This document shows, piece after piece, positions 23,515-36,716 of a stretch of 64,000 nt of DNA. Both the position numbers and the translations under genes were made by a program. The notes beneath the pieces are model-generated. The model did not search any database. It saw only the letters and a program-made list of their open reading frames with translations, and was not told where the DNA came from. Source of the stretch: Beroe forskalii (taxonomy: Eukaryota > Ctenophora > Nuda > Beroida > Beroidae); assembly GCA_011033025.1 (NCBI GenBank), contig WFMF01000228.1, positions 62,001 to 126,000 of the forward strand, given 5' to 3'. Within the stretch, counting starts at the first letter, position 1, and every line of letters begins with the position of its first letter.

Positions 23515-26500
23515 TCACGCTGAAAATCCGCCCCAGTCGTCATCGAGGAGGTTGCCAGTCCTGGGCTCATGTTTAAGACCGACAGGGGAGGGAGCAGGTA
23601 CGTTCTGTGGCATAGGCGTGCCACCGGCTCGGAACAGCGGGCCTGGAAAGAAAATACAATTAAAAGAAGAAAAATAAATTTAAGAGGAAAAATAAATTTC
23701 ATTAAGCATTACTTACAGTAAAATTAAATATCAAAGATGCAGAAATCATTGGTTATCATTGATGATTTGTGGCATGTTATGAACTCAGATCTTCACAGGA
23801 GGGCCTCATATGAAGTCATAATCAGAGCTCAAAGTGGTTAGCTCAAAGTGGTGAGTTGATGATGTCGGTTTCATAGTTCAAAGTGGTGAGAGTTAATTGA
23901 AGGGACACTGTATAAATAAAGAAGTTGTTAATTAAAAAACAATAAGACTCAAACTACATTTGAAAATATGCAAGCAATAATATCGTATAAATCGGAAAAT
24001 TATCCTTTATAATACTTTGATAAAAATCCGAAACGTTATAATATATCATATCATAATATTATATCCATACATAATAATAGATGAGTATTGAGATGCAGAA
24101 AATAAAATCAAAAGGGAAGAAATTTCTCAAAATTGACAATGAATCGTTCAACGAAAATCTGTGATATCACATACATGAAACCTTTGGAAGAAAACGTATC
24201 TCTGATAAAATGAAACATCAAAATCTATCACAATTCAATATGGTTATTAAATTTAATAACTTAATATATTGATGCAAAAATATATTAAAAAATAGTTAAA
24301 CAAAGATGAAGACTTGATAATGTCATTTAAATCATGCATACGTAAAGAAATTCAAGAAATCATGCATACGTAAAGTTTAAAATAAGATAAAACAAAAAAA
24401 GATTAGCCAACTTAATACTTATGTACAAGAAATGTCAGTATATTAATTAAAAGATAAAAAATCAAGGCGTTAATGAAAGAAATAAAAGATAATTTCACCA
24501 AAGAAAATAACATTAACCCTAGATTTTAATTAAATTTATCTGGATGTTTAAATAAGAATTGTAATTTCATCGACTATAAATTCTGTGATGACAAACAGTT
24601 TCATGAATAATGGTCTTATTAAAGGATAAAATCAAATAAAAACATCATCTTCCGAAACTTGTGGGAAAGAAGAAAATTTAAAAATCAAAAAGAAAATTTA
24701 AAAATCTTGCTGCCTATCATTTGATTTACATTGGTAAAAATTAAGCATGGAAATTAAGTTCGCAGATTAAAAATTTAATACACCTAAAATTGCAACTCGC
24801 ATAAATTTAAATTCAAATTTAAATTCTTTTTAATAAAATCCAAGCATTCATCAATAAACTAAACAACGTTTCCAGAACCTCTCAAAATCTTAAATGAACA
24901 TTAAGTAGTACACATTTTAACCTGAAACTTAAATTAATTAAATCAAAACGCTCCTCCCTCCTTCTCCTCCTCCAAATAAATCTCAGGACACCTCGACCAG
25001 TCCTGCTGTTCCTTGCACGCCCAATACTCCCCTGTGAACACCCACACCTCGTCCCCCACCACGCCACACGTCCGCTTCTCAAACCACGCCGGACGGTGCA
25101 CCGCGCCGGACGCCGCTCGCTCCGCCCGGCGGACGCGCTGCGCTTGTTCCAGCCGTAGTTTCATGGCGTTAGCCCCCGGAAAGTCCTGGTTTTCCATGAG
25201 CCGCTGGTCGGGCCGGTGCCGGGAGTCGGTGGGAGCGACGCCGTCCTCCGGCTCGTTTAGCGAGCAGGAGAGTTCCGTGAAGTTGTAGATTTTCTCGCAG
25301 TCCGGGGACGGGGGGTTCTTGAGCCATCGGACTTGGTGTTCGGAAAGATACTCGGAGTCAGTGACACCACCAGTGCTGTTTAGACTGACACCACTGCTGC
25401 TGCGCGGAATGACACCACTCCTGCTGGAGTTGACACCATTGCTCCTACTGACACCAGTTTCCGTCTGTACACCACTTGGTTTGACACCATTACTCTTACT
25501 GACACCAGTGTCCCTCTTTAGATCACTTGTTTTGACACCCGAGTTCGTTTGTACATCACCCGATTTGGCACCCGAGTCCATTTGCACAACACCCGATTTG
25601 GCACCATTACCCATCGAGTCTCCTCGCTGCAACACCTCCGCACACGAAACTGAAATATTCCAATTCCCCCGGATATCGTACGCCATCCTTCCCTCCGGCG
25701 TGACGATCGTTCCCGTGACCTCCCGATGAGTCCGGCGGGAGAAGTAGGAGTAGGGGTAGAAACTAACACTCCCCCGGGCTCCCGTCACGTGCTCCTTCAA
25801 CTCAATCTCCCCACTCAGATCCACCCATAGCTTCCCCACGATGATGTTCTGAACGGTCGTGCTGACCTTATTCCACGTGTAATGGTGTCCCGTACGTTTA
25901 ACGATAAAATGCGAGAATCCCTGAGGGAAAACCTGGAGATACTTCCCCCGGAACTTCGTTTTCATCGAGAAATCAAAGTAATACGTCCACAGATCGTGCT
26001 CCACATGGATTGCTGAGACGGGTGGGTGGTGGGAGACCTGTTCCGTGATACTCCGCCACCCCACCTCCGCCCTCCTGTCACACTCAAAGGTCTCCCCGAG
26101 CAGCGGGTTGAAAGGTTTACTAGTCCGTGCACTGGTCGTGGAATACGTGGACACTGCCAGAGCAGCCAGGAAGCTCAGAGCTTCCTCGACCGAGCGTGAT
26201 TCCGCAGCCCGCGTAAGAAGCTCGGCGTATTCTAGTCCTTCTGTGATACGTTGGAGGAAGGAAAGGGGTTCGTTGAAGTTAACGGGCATAGGGATCCGGG
26301 ATAGATCCCGGCCGATGCAGTTTTTCATGATTTCCCAGAGGTTCGAGCTGTCCGAGGGTTTGTCAGGGATTCTAGTCCGGCGTTTCCGGCTGGCGGGTTT
26401 TTGAGGTGGTGCTTTCTCAACTGTTGTTGTGAGGTTTTCATTTTCAGTCAGCAGGGCAGTTTTCACGAAACCATTTGCTGTGCTTTCGGTCTTTTTGACC

Positions 26501-29500
26501 TGTTTCTGAAGCAGAGGCTCAGGTAATTCATCCTGGGCATCCTGAAAATCATCGGAATCCGAGTCACTCGCCATAGCTCTGAAAATTTCCGGGGTATGGT
26601 GCGAAACCTCCAAATACGACGACATGAACTTCGACATGTACGCCGACATCTCGGACAGGTCTCGTTTCATCTTATCGACCGCCGTTTCCAGAGTCAAGTG
26701 TTGCTTGGTGAGTCGCTCGATGTTCTCCTCCAACTTGATCTTCCTCTCCCACCCCTCCTCCCACTCAGCTTCCTGGTTCACGGCAAAAGTCACGAACCGA
26801 CTGCTGTTGTCCATCATGTTACTCGACGACACCCGGAAATCGGCGGTTTTTTCGATCAGCTGACTCACTACAGGCTCCTTGACCAGGTATTTGAGTTTGT
26901 TGCTCGATTTGAGGTGAGTTATGGCTTGCTGGAGGGCCAGCCCGTGGTTATCCACCTGAAATGAAATTGAATTCTTGAAATTTCAAAAATAATTTCTTGA
27001 AATTGATGGATTTTCAGCTCTTATTGAGCAATGAAAACAAGTTAATAGCCAAGGTATTGAATTAATTTCTTTAAATCAGCACTTCAATAACTTAACTTGA
27101 TATTTATTACTTCAATTACTTGTTTTCACTCTTCATATTTATTATTCGGTATATAAATTTTGCACCTGTACGTGAGATTTGTTGAGGAGCAGCAATCGCT
27201 GGCGGAGAACCGACAGTTCAGGGGAGTCCTCGGATTCTTTGATTTCTGAAAAGGGGATAATTCAAATGCTTTTAGCTGGAAAGAAGATTTAACAGTAATT
27301 ATATTGGGGTGAACCAGCTTCGAAGGGAAATATTCAACTGCTTTCACGGTGCATTGAACAAATAGAAAATGTTCATTTTATTGAAATATTTTGTCTCAAC
27401 AAGGACTGAATTGAAATGCAATTACCTGCGGACATTTCGGGATTCTTCTTCTTTTGTGAGCCATTTAGTGACATACTACATGCCTATAGGGGATAATGGT
27501 GTATCAGAATACTGCAAATTTGAATTTCCCAGTACTATGTCTTTGGAGAAAAACTTCTGAAGGTCCAGAGGCGGAACTGGCACTGAAATTTTGACCGAAG
27601 TCTGCTTTTTTAAATTCAAGTCTGTTTCGGAAAGGAGTGTGTGACTTTCAAGCCCCTGTCCTTGGACCACTCTTGGGTACAGGCACGAACGAGCATTGTG
27701 CTCGAATAAATGGATAAATGCCGCAATTATTTTTTAAAACACCCATAATTGACAATGGTGAGTTCGGCAGAAAAAGTCTGAGAAGTAGTTATCGGTGATT
27801 GGGTGGAGCTTGAAGTATTCAAATTAATCAAAATGATATTCCCATTCAGTGGGATAAAGAAAATAAGTTGTTTAATGCAACCTATGGAAACAACTAACAG
27901 ATCGACAAAAAAAGACATCTCACTTCAAATCTTTCCATTAGACACAATACAACCAGATTGGCACGAGATAAAAGGTACAGATCAGTACGAGACAGAAACA
28001 ACCAGATTGATACAAAACAAAAACATCCAGATTGATACGAGAAACCCGACAAAAACACGCGAAATCCCACCTAGTTCCTGCTTGTTGGTGACTTTGGTGC
28101 CGGGCGGGGGTGGCAGGATACCGGAGAAGGCTCCGCTAGTGGAAGCGGCGGCAGGTTTAGGTTCCGAACCTCGCCTCTCAGTCTTACTCTGAGAAATAGA
28201 GAATTAGGTTTAGGCTCCGAAACTCGCCTCTCAGTCTTACTCTGAGAAGTAGAGAATTAGGTTTAGGTTCCGAGCCTCGCCTTTCAGTCTTACTCTGAGA
28301 AGTAGAGAATTAGGTTTAGGTTCCGAGCCTCGCATTTCAGTCTTACTCTGAGAAATAGTGAATTAGGTTTAGGCTCCGAGCCTCGCCTCTCAGTCTTACT
28401 CTGAGAAATAGGGAATTAGGTTTTAGGCTCCGAACCTCGCCTCTTAGTGCTGCCCTTGCTCTGAAGTTCAGGAAATTGAGTTTTTAGGTTCCTAGCCTCG
28501 CCTAATAAGCACAGTATAAACTCTGAACAGAACTGCCCACAGAACTAAAATTGCAACAACATCAGCAAAAACGTTGAATGGAAAACAAGGGATATTTCGT
28601 GTAGTATGCAGTAAATTGTGTAGCAGAGATGTGCATTGTGCACTTTTGAACTCAATGCTACGTAACAATAGTTAGTCCGTGTATAACTCTTCTTTGTTTG
28701 TCCATTGTACCTCAGTAACTCTAGGAAAGTATGAATACCATGAGACCTGGACGATTGCGTCCTGAGGTTTCAGTTACAATTGCAGTTATAAAATACAGTT
28801 AATGTAACGTGAAATAAAGCAAGATAAAAGCATGGTAGATAGATTTTATCTTAAATTTACCTTTAGGTTGATGGTAATAGTTTGTCCTTCTTTTAACGAC
28901 AGGTCCACAAGTGGTTTGGGGTTGGCTTCCTGTTTTTCCAACTCTTTACTCTGCTTGAGCCACCTAAAACATGAAGTGTCACTAAAAATGACTTCAAAAG
29001 AAATTTCTTTTATCTTAGTGTTAAAACAATGACGTGTATATATTAAGACGAGACGACTTGTGGACTGTATCTGTTGTGGTCGACAAAATTTCCCAAAAAC
29101 TCATTCGAATTTTCCCAAGTTGTTGTTGACCTGTCTTAACTTTTTTAGTCCGGTAAGTCCAGTGGGGGAGGTCACCAAGAAATGGGCGTAACCCAGCCAA
29201 TACACACAAGTCATGGGCCAGGATAAGAACCCACATGACAGTACCCTTCCTAGCCCCATGACTGTGTCGATGAGACACCTATGGCGACTGAGCAGGTTTC
29301 GAACTGGCACTACGGTGACCAGTTCCTAATTAGAAGATCACGGATGTAAAGGCGTATGTTTGGATGGAAGCCATGTCCGTTGGGAGTCCGATTCTAATCT
29401 AGAATAATCTATTTTCTTTAACCCATGACTACACGGTAAGGTACGTTACATCATGGGATCAGGGGCGAGGTCTAAATGACAAACAATAAATTTCTTGGTT

Positions 29501-32500
29501 AAATCATTGCTTTTTGGTTACATCATTGCTTTTGGTTTTCTTTCCTGTGATTGATTTGCTTTATAAGGGTCTGCATTTTTAGCTTAGATGTTTTTGATTA
29601 AGGTTTGAAATTCGTCGACAGCCTTAATGATATGTAAACAACATAATTTCAACCACAACGGTATTAACAGCAATTTAATAAAAGTAAATGCGTATCCCGG
29701 CCGTATAATACTTAACAGTAAACAATTCTGAAATCGCCATTATCGATGCAAATTGGAAATCCGATTTTCGGCCGATATTTTCCACCGTGCATTTCGCATA
29801 ATTGCGCGGCACGCTTAATTAATTGCGCGCGGCTCAGTAAGCCGCGCTAAACACTATTTCTACAAAGATTAACCTTTGCGCGTTACGCAAACCAACGCAA
29901 ACACACGCACTTTTTCATAATATTACATTGCTGTATGTAGTCAATCGTTTATGTTAACATAATAATGATAAATATGATAAGGAGACATAATTGAATCGAA
30001 AAACACGGATCGCTTACTTGAAGTGATCCGATATGGCAACGTTGAAGTCGAAAGAATCGCCCCTGTCGGTGAATCCAATACCGATAAACGCGTGGCGACC
30101 TGCAGATTGTGATTATTGATTATAAAGTTATTAATAAATTGGCGATTTTTGGGCGTATTTCTCTGAAACGCTAAGCTGTGCAGCCTTATGCAGAGCTCCA
30201 ATCTGAGCCAATAGTGATAAAATGTTACACTTCAGCACACCTTGGGTTGTAGACTTGCGCAATAAGTCACTCAGTAATAATATATCATTCAAGAGCGATA
30301 GCGATACTATTTATTATACTTTGGGATATCAAAATATGCAGCGAATCGCTGATTTTGCACAAAAAGAAAGATTTGAGGCCGGTTTAGGTCATCATTATTG
30401 TTTTCATTATAACTGTATCGACCCTTATAAGAATGGAAGATTGAAATTATGACGGTAAGATTTTTCAGAAAAATAAGTCATCGAAGCGAGTGAGGGTTGG
30501 GCAATCGAGAAAATGTGATATTCAGATACTATATTATATGGTCGAGTAGATAAATAAAATGAGCGTTATTTCATCATCCATTGGAGCTGTAGGATGAAAC
30601 AATCAATTCCGCAGAAATATTCATGTGGAACGAAATTTGGAGATTTTTCGAAGAAATCCCATTGTATCCGTACTCTATGAAATTCAAATATGCCGTCATC
30701 ATACATTTCTAAAATATCCACATTTCCAACCATCGAAAATTCGATCCCCAGATTTATTGTCCCACATAAATATTTGTCGATTAGTATTAACCTGAGGGGT
30801 CGGCAAGTCTGATAACGAAGTATCTGCAACTGTCAAGGACAGTTTCCACTGCAACACTCGGCCACTCGTCAATAGGGCATTCTCCAAATAACTGACCTGC
30901 AAGCAACGATTTATATTACTTTTTAAATTGTAATAACAAAGTGTAATTAGGATAAACAACTCGCCTTTTCATTTCTCAAGAGTTTAATTATGTCTTATGA
31001 TCAAGAACTTGCTTTTTGCCGAGGCCGAGGTCACAAACCCGCTCTGGTTCGGTGGGTTGATCACTGAATAGTAAACCAGTACTTCCACAATTGTACTTGG
31101 AATTGATTGAAAATCTCAGAAAACGTCCAAAACTTTAACTCATTTTGAGTATTTGCTACATCAATCTATCACTTGAATCTTGAACTTAGAATTATCTCAG
31201 TCGATCCAATACAAACCGATGATATACATTGAAATAAAGGTAGTCTTTTGAACGTTCGAGCAACGCAAACAATTTAAACATCGCATTTATTATCGTCTTA
31301 TATACAAGAGTATTATATTACGCACACTCATCGTAAAATAATATATTATTAAATTTAGCATTTAACGTACAATTGATTGTTGTCAACATAATAATATTCT
31401 GTCAAGCACTGAGAATCATTATTTGTAATAATATTCAAGGATATACAAACCTTCCCGATTGTGTTTGATGTTCTAACCGGCAATCACCTTTTAAAACCCA
31501 CCGAGTTATGGATTTCAATGAACTAGGATTAGTTAAGGTTTCATCAGTCATTCACTACCTGCAGTCACAAACATGAACTCAGATAAACTATAAATGAGAG
31601 GGGCTTGGACCCTCGACCTTATAGAATTAGCTGATTTTGATTAGCTTTACATATGACTGTAGAATTGATAGGGATAGTGCCGGAATAGACCGAAGGTTTA
31701 TACTGGGATTTTGCCAGTATCGATATAATGATCGTCTCAGTCAATATCCATCTCATTTGACAATATTAGAAGAGATACAGAGGCGGTTGGTTATTGGAAC
31801 AAAGCCATGTACATTTTACTACAGTCTATCGTAACAATATTATAAACCGATTTAGTTCTCCTCAATCCTCGAATGAAAATCAGCCAATATAAACGTGAAG
31901 TTTACTGCAGAGACAGCAATAGGCGTTCCAGTTCGATAATTATCTCCGATTTGTTGCCGAAAATAGAAAACCTAGACTACAATCTCCCTAAGTTCCAAAG
32001 CTTTTAAGAGAAAGACATGTTTATTAACTTAATAAGTTGAGTATTTTAACCTACAAACCACAGAGCAGAAGTGAGCCTTCAATCCGATCAACCCATGTCA
32101 GTAATTTGCGTAAGAAACCAGAAAAGATCATGTTGTTTGTAAGTTACATATCTAAACCAGAGCATAGTCAAAGAGCAAAGGCCAGGCACACAACTGCGAC
32201 AATATAAGAAGATAAGACAATATAAAAGAAGCTGTGAGTACTATACAAGACAATATGTAAAAACAGATGGTCTATATTAAGCCATGATAATGACGTCATC
32301 AGCAACCATATGCTAATTTTGTGTACCGTGACTATATATACCTTAAATTCGGTTCATTAGTATAATTATGGAGGTTGATTGTGTTCTAAATTGTCACGTG
32401 CACAACTTATTACAATTTCAATGGGGTTGTATTGTTTTACTTTTATTAGGTTTGAATAATTTCTAATTATTCGTCGTAACATGGTCTCCATGACGTTTAC

Positions 32501-35500
32501 CACTAATTTGCCATATCAACCTGAAGAACCCTTAATAAATTGGCAAAAATAACGAAATCCAAATTTCGATTCTGAAGTTCTTTTATGAATCTTAATAATA
32601 AAATAGAAAGCAGTAAATGTTTAAATGCTGAATAGTATATACAAGCATACTTTTTATTCTCTATACCAAAGTAAATAGTAATCAAACATCGAGTAATGAA
32701 AGTAGCAAGTTGCACCAAAAATAAACAATAAATCGCAATAAGAAGATTTAATTGGTAGTATTTATAGCAAATTGGATTTTAACAACGGTGATAAACTCAC
32801 CTGCTGGTTGCACTAACCAATCTCAAACTTATAACTTTAGAAACACTACTTTACAAACTGATGATAAATAAATAAATGATAAATATTGCTATTATGAAGC
32901 AATACTATAAAGCAAGCTTATACTCAGTAGTGTTGATTTATGCATTATGCATGATACTAACACATTACTAAGGGACTGATAATATATGCATAATACTAAC
33001 ATAGGTACCCTCCATAGGATATTTTAATCTACAAAACACAGTACAAAGCTGCAGTGATATAACTGACGCACCAGACTAACCCACCCACTCATTTGGGTCA
33101 GTGCGTAACACGCATGTTGGTCAGTGTCCAAGAAGAATGTGAACATTTTGTTAATTCTGTCCAGATGAGAGCCTTGAGATAAGCAAGATAGAACATTCAC
33201 CAGGTTTTGAATATAACTTGCCACCTCCTTTCCGTGAATGTGGCTAAACCCTGGGTCGGTGCGTAGCACGCATTGATGATAAGCCTGCATAATAACATAC
33301 ACATCCAAGGCGCGCACTTCGTATTATGACTCATAGGCCCGCTACATCGAGTCCGCCTCAGGTCCGCTTACGGATAGTCAGTGCTCCACCAGAACACCCA
33401 GATTTGTATTGTATCCGAAAAGTAGCAATCGGAAATTAAGGCGCTTCCAAGAAGGAAATCGTTCTTCCACTAGAAGGAAATTCCCTCGGTTAACCACTAA
33501 AAATCCGTCACTTTCCATAATTTCTGTAGAATTTCACAAAATCTCCTCGGTTACAATGCAAAGCCTGCAAACCAAATTTTGACTTAATAAGGATGTGCTT
33601 TCACTTTCAAGAGAATACTGAAAATTAGGCATGTTCATTCTATTATGTAGCTCTTACCTAACTAATTATCCATTAATTCAGTTACGTAAGGGTGTGCTTT
33701 TCCAATGCAGATTGTAGGACTGGAATCCTCTACCCTTGTGACACAGGGTAGGTAGTCAGGTGTTTGCAAAAGTTTCCACGAATTGCATTCAAAACCAGTT
33801 CAATGCTTCATTTTCAAAATCTCAATAAACCCGAAAATAGGAAAATGGGCCTGTGTCCCCTAGCTACGCCCCAGGTGTGACGTTCGACCTTCAGCCATGA
33901 CCTGCTGACGTCATTAATTGCAATACTGCAACTCTATAAAGCTCCTTTTTCCTGCCGGTCAGGCGTTGTTTCCATGCAAAGGAGACCGGGGGGATCAATA
34001 TAGTACAATAGGATGTCTCTTCTTCTAAACCCATTATATTATTCCGACATATGTTTGATTAACGTCAATGCTGCGGCACACAGAGGCACAATCCGAAACC
34101 GTATTCGGGGACTACTAACAGAGCGATTCTTTCAAAGGATCAGCCCTTTCAAAAGGGCGAAAGATCACGTGATACATGTTCGATGACGCTATGAAGTTAT
34201 TCAGAGATTGATTTCAGTTGGACGTGGCTATTCTGAATTTGGGATAATTTGGTGGAATTTATTTTCTATATGATTTTCTAATATATGTTACGTAAGTCAA
34301 AAGGATATTCAATGGTCTCAGAAAGCGAAAATATCTCCTAAATTCCCAAGAAATGGTGGCAGAACATGAACTAATATCAAATAATTCAATATAATGTGCA
34401 CGGCGCATCGTAACTCTACATCTAGTTAAACCGCTATTCTTAAACACATGCGTGTTAATCTACCCATAAAATATGAATAACAAATTCCAAAATCGTCGTG
34501 CGAAGGAACGAAACATTTGCGAATCACGATGCGAGCCGCCAATCAGAATGCAAGCTGACTGGGCAATGTGTCATGATACTGCACAAGACGAACCTATGGC
34601 TATAGGTTAGCTAATACTCTAGTAAGTTGTCAATAATCATAAGACTATAAGATAATAGTTCATACTTCATCCCATACCAAATTCAATCAAGCATAACGTA
34701 TTCATTGGCTTGCTCAGGAAATGATATATTTAAAACAAGTGGATCATTTACCTGTTACTTTTTCCTCGAGTCTGATGATACATTTATCTGATTTGCTGAC
34801 GATTCTCATCCGACCCGACCAGTCTGGTGAACTGAGGTTCCAATCTGCAGCTCTGAGGTGGGGTAAGGGTAATGGATCTAGGGTTGGGATTAGGTTCAGG
34901 GGATAGGGTGGGTACAACTGTTGATCGGTTGGTTTCACAGGGCAGGGGTGGATAAGAAAAGGGGGGATGAAGATTTTGGGTGAAAAAGGGTAATCGGGGT
35001 TGTACAAATTTCAAGGATTCTGGGGGATTTGAGCAGAAGGTGGAGTGAAAATTAGGAGTGGGATTGTACCAAGATGAAACTAGGACCTTGGGCGCAGGGT
35101 TTGATGAACGGGGGTAGGGACAAAATGATTATTGGATGGATGAGCAGAAAGATTGACAATGTTTTAATCCTTAATCGTTGGTTTGCAAGGGAAATTCTTT
35201 AAGATTGGGTCACAAATATCTAAATATGGTATGTGAATTTCTCATTGATACTATTCTTTTTCTCTATAAGTTGTAGATTTTTTGCAGAACTCGCAATTAA
35301 TTGTTATTTTCAGTGGTAATTTTAACTTTTTAATGATACAGTGGTACATTTTAAATTTTCATGATCATATCTAATGGACAATGACTTGGTTCCACAGGTC
35401 ATAAATCTCATCGGCAGAAACACGATAATTTGATAGAATGAACATATAGTAATGATTGAAGTGAAAGGTCGCACCTTCTCGATATAATTGTATGACAATA

Positions 35501-36394
35501 AATCGCTAGCTTGTATTTCATTCTAGCAGCTGTTGATTGGTGAGAATTGGAGAAACAAAGGTTGCTAAATAGCTTTCAAACAATGACTTAATTTAATGAA
35601 CCTTTTTGCTTGCTTGACAGAGAGAAAAGGGCAATTTCGTTTCGTCTTGATGATTTTCAGTACTTAGATTCTTTTGTCTGGGCAAGTGCTTTTGAAACCG
35701 GGGCAGGCACAGAAAAGCTCGAAAATAGAATCACAATGCTCTGCAGCGACAAGAGAGCGCTTTATAAGGGCGCTATAGATCGACAAACTGGTATTATTTT
35801 CATTTTTCTGTGATGTTGGGACACCGAGATTATTTTCCTTAGTAATAGGTTGATAGCTGTACTCTTCAAACAGTAAGCTCTTGTCCACTTAGATTTTGAG
35901 AGTCGATGGCATCATAATATTAATTCCTATCAAATTAATAAACTCGAATAGGATAGTTCAGTGAGTGCCACAAAAAATAATAGCTGAACATGCAATATGC
36001 ATATTACACAGCAGCTGTGGCCATTGGCAAATGCAATAACAGATGATATTTTATAACATACTATCTGGAGTTACATAATCTATCGGCTTCGATTATTAAA
36101 TTTGCAAAATAGAACTTATGTGGATCAGTATAGTTTGAATTTCAAGTACAACTTTCTTAAAATTTCATGAGGCAGAATTGCATATCAATCAATAACTGTG
36201 CTGTGAAATAAATATTTGATAACCAAAATATTGTTTAGAATTATTTAAAAAGTAGGTTGGATGAACTAACCTAATTTAAGATTTTAAGAATACCTGTATC
36301 CTCGGTTGCTTGGTCGAGGTCCGATTTTATAAACAGCCACATCAGGTTTGACTAATAATATTCTCTCATAGTCATCCGGTAAATTAGAGTTCAT
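23515..36394 (-). CDS. NECAP: NECAP family clathrin-coat adaptor (PHear domain)
   Basis: Endocytic adaptor binding AP-2 and other coat proteins. Exons in order of transcription: 36394-36294, 34852-34752, 30896-30792, 30099-30018, 28963-28861, 28188-28071, 23642-23515. Every splice phase agrees (2,1,1,2,0,1) and all introns are GT-AG. The product is 245 residues; vertebrate NECAPs are about 265-275. Signatures: [89 protein letters not shown]. The tail [13 protein letters not shown] carries a WxxF-type coat-binding motif at the extreme C-terminus, as expected. Start ATG 36394 gives the usual short N-terminus. AATAAA on this strand lies at 23144-23139. The last intron (23643-28070) contains a complete OSBP-like gene on the same strand. 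Confidence 0.93.
24943..27474 (-). CDS. OSBP: Oxysterol-binding protein (OSBP type) lacking a PH domain
   Basis: Lipid-transfer protein exchanging sterol and PI4P at membrane contacts. Proposed exons: 27474-27426, 27245-27166, 26955-24943, phases 1 and 0, 713 residues. The coiled region preceding FFAT aligns with vertebrate OSBP ([23 protein letters not shown]). An acidic stretch [11 protein letters not shown] (about 174-184) fits a degenerate FFAT motif for VAP binding. The sterol-binding domain follows: [22 protein letters not shown], the family signature EQVSHHPP (347-354), [18 protein letters not shown], then [16 protein letters not shown] and a [13 protein letters not shown] tail close to OSBP rather than distant ORPs. 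The usual N-terminal PH domain is absent and I see no PH-like exon in the 600 bp between here and NECAP exon 6. ATG 27474 has A at -3. The main exon is intronless and GC-rich, which suggests partial retroposition. It lies wholly inside a NECAP intron. Confidence 0.9.
25366..25608 (-). repeat. Degenerate coding repeat in the OSBP sterol-binding domain
   Basis: Codes about 80 residues (protein 493-573) of 8-13-residue units resembling [13 protein letters not shown] and VSRSNGV. Vertebrate OSBP has a loop of under 20 residues here, just before the conserved C-terminal [11 protein letters not shown] block. Confidence 0.8.
28138..28455 (-). repeat. 53-bp tandem repeat containing a 3' splice acceptor
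   Basis: Units begin at 28191, 28244, 28297, 28350 and 28403 (plus-strand gagaaatag or gagaagtag), an exact 53-bp period. On the coding strand each has the pyrimidine tract, ctcag, and the first codons of NECAP exon 6 ([11 protein letters not shown]). The exon proper uses the unit nearest its body. Confidence 0.92.
29140..29345 (-). mobile_element. Possible tRNA-derived SINE in NECAP intron 4
   Basis: The minus strand carries AGTTCGAAACC, close to a Pol III B-box, after gatcttctaattaggaac, which resembles an anticodon arm. No clear A-box and no second copy in the window, so the call is weak. Confidence 0.25.
30900..34745. other. NECAP intron 2, no gene seen
   Basis: 3.85 kb of mostly unique AT-rich DNA between NECAP exons 2 and 3. 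TGACGTCA-type sites occur at about 32290 and 33908. A small duplication of a gggtcagtgcgta-like block is seen at 33095 and 33250. Short frames have no protein-like features. Confidence 0.5.
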
Positions 36395-36639
36395 AATATT
36401 CCTCAAAAGTAACAATTTGTAAGTGGAGATACAAAATATGTAATGAAAAGTGATTAAAGCATTGATAATTGATTGATTTAATTCACTCGGTTATTCACAA
36501 AAAATTCAATGTTTACATCTATCTAGAACCATCTGGGTCAAGGATGAATCATGTCACCTAAAGGAGCAAAGTTTATACATAAATCATGTCAATTAACCAT
36601 CTGCCTTTGTTATCATCGCCAATCACACTTAGAGCTAGG

Positions 36640-36645
36640 TATAAA
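36640..36645 (+). promoter_or_regulatory. TATA box of the small secreted-protein gene
   Basis: TATAAA stands 77 bp before the ATG at 36717, leaving room for a start site about 30 bp downstream and a 45-bp leader. The NECAP ATG is 246 bp away on the opposite strand, so the promoter region is probably shared. Confidence 0.6.
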
Positions 36646-36716
36646 GTTTGAAACTTTGTACAACTGAAAAAGATCAGTGATATTTTGGCTAAATCCACTT
36701 CATCTACAGGAAAACG

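Noticed and set aside
27504..27601. Candidate NECAP terminal exon ([10 protein letters not shown] then stop)
   Set aside because: Phase fits, but the pyrimidine tract is poor and the 23515-23642 exon has the same phase, a good acceptor and the expected DDDWGGF tail.
28138..28455. CRISPR-like regular spacing of repeats, here and at 18050-18510
   Set aside because: Repeats are contiguous tandem units without unique spacers, and the genome is an animal's.
30240..30452. Plus-strand frame of 76 residues in a NECAP intron
   Set aside because: No motif, splice signal or similarity recognised; antisense to the host gene.
33024..33317. 97-residue minus-strand frame inside a NECAP intron
   Set aside because: No recognisable motif, and it overlaps a local duplication around gtgcgta-cacgcat. 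A chance frame is more likely.
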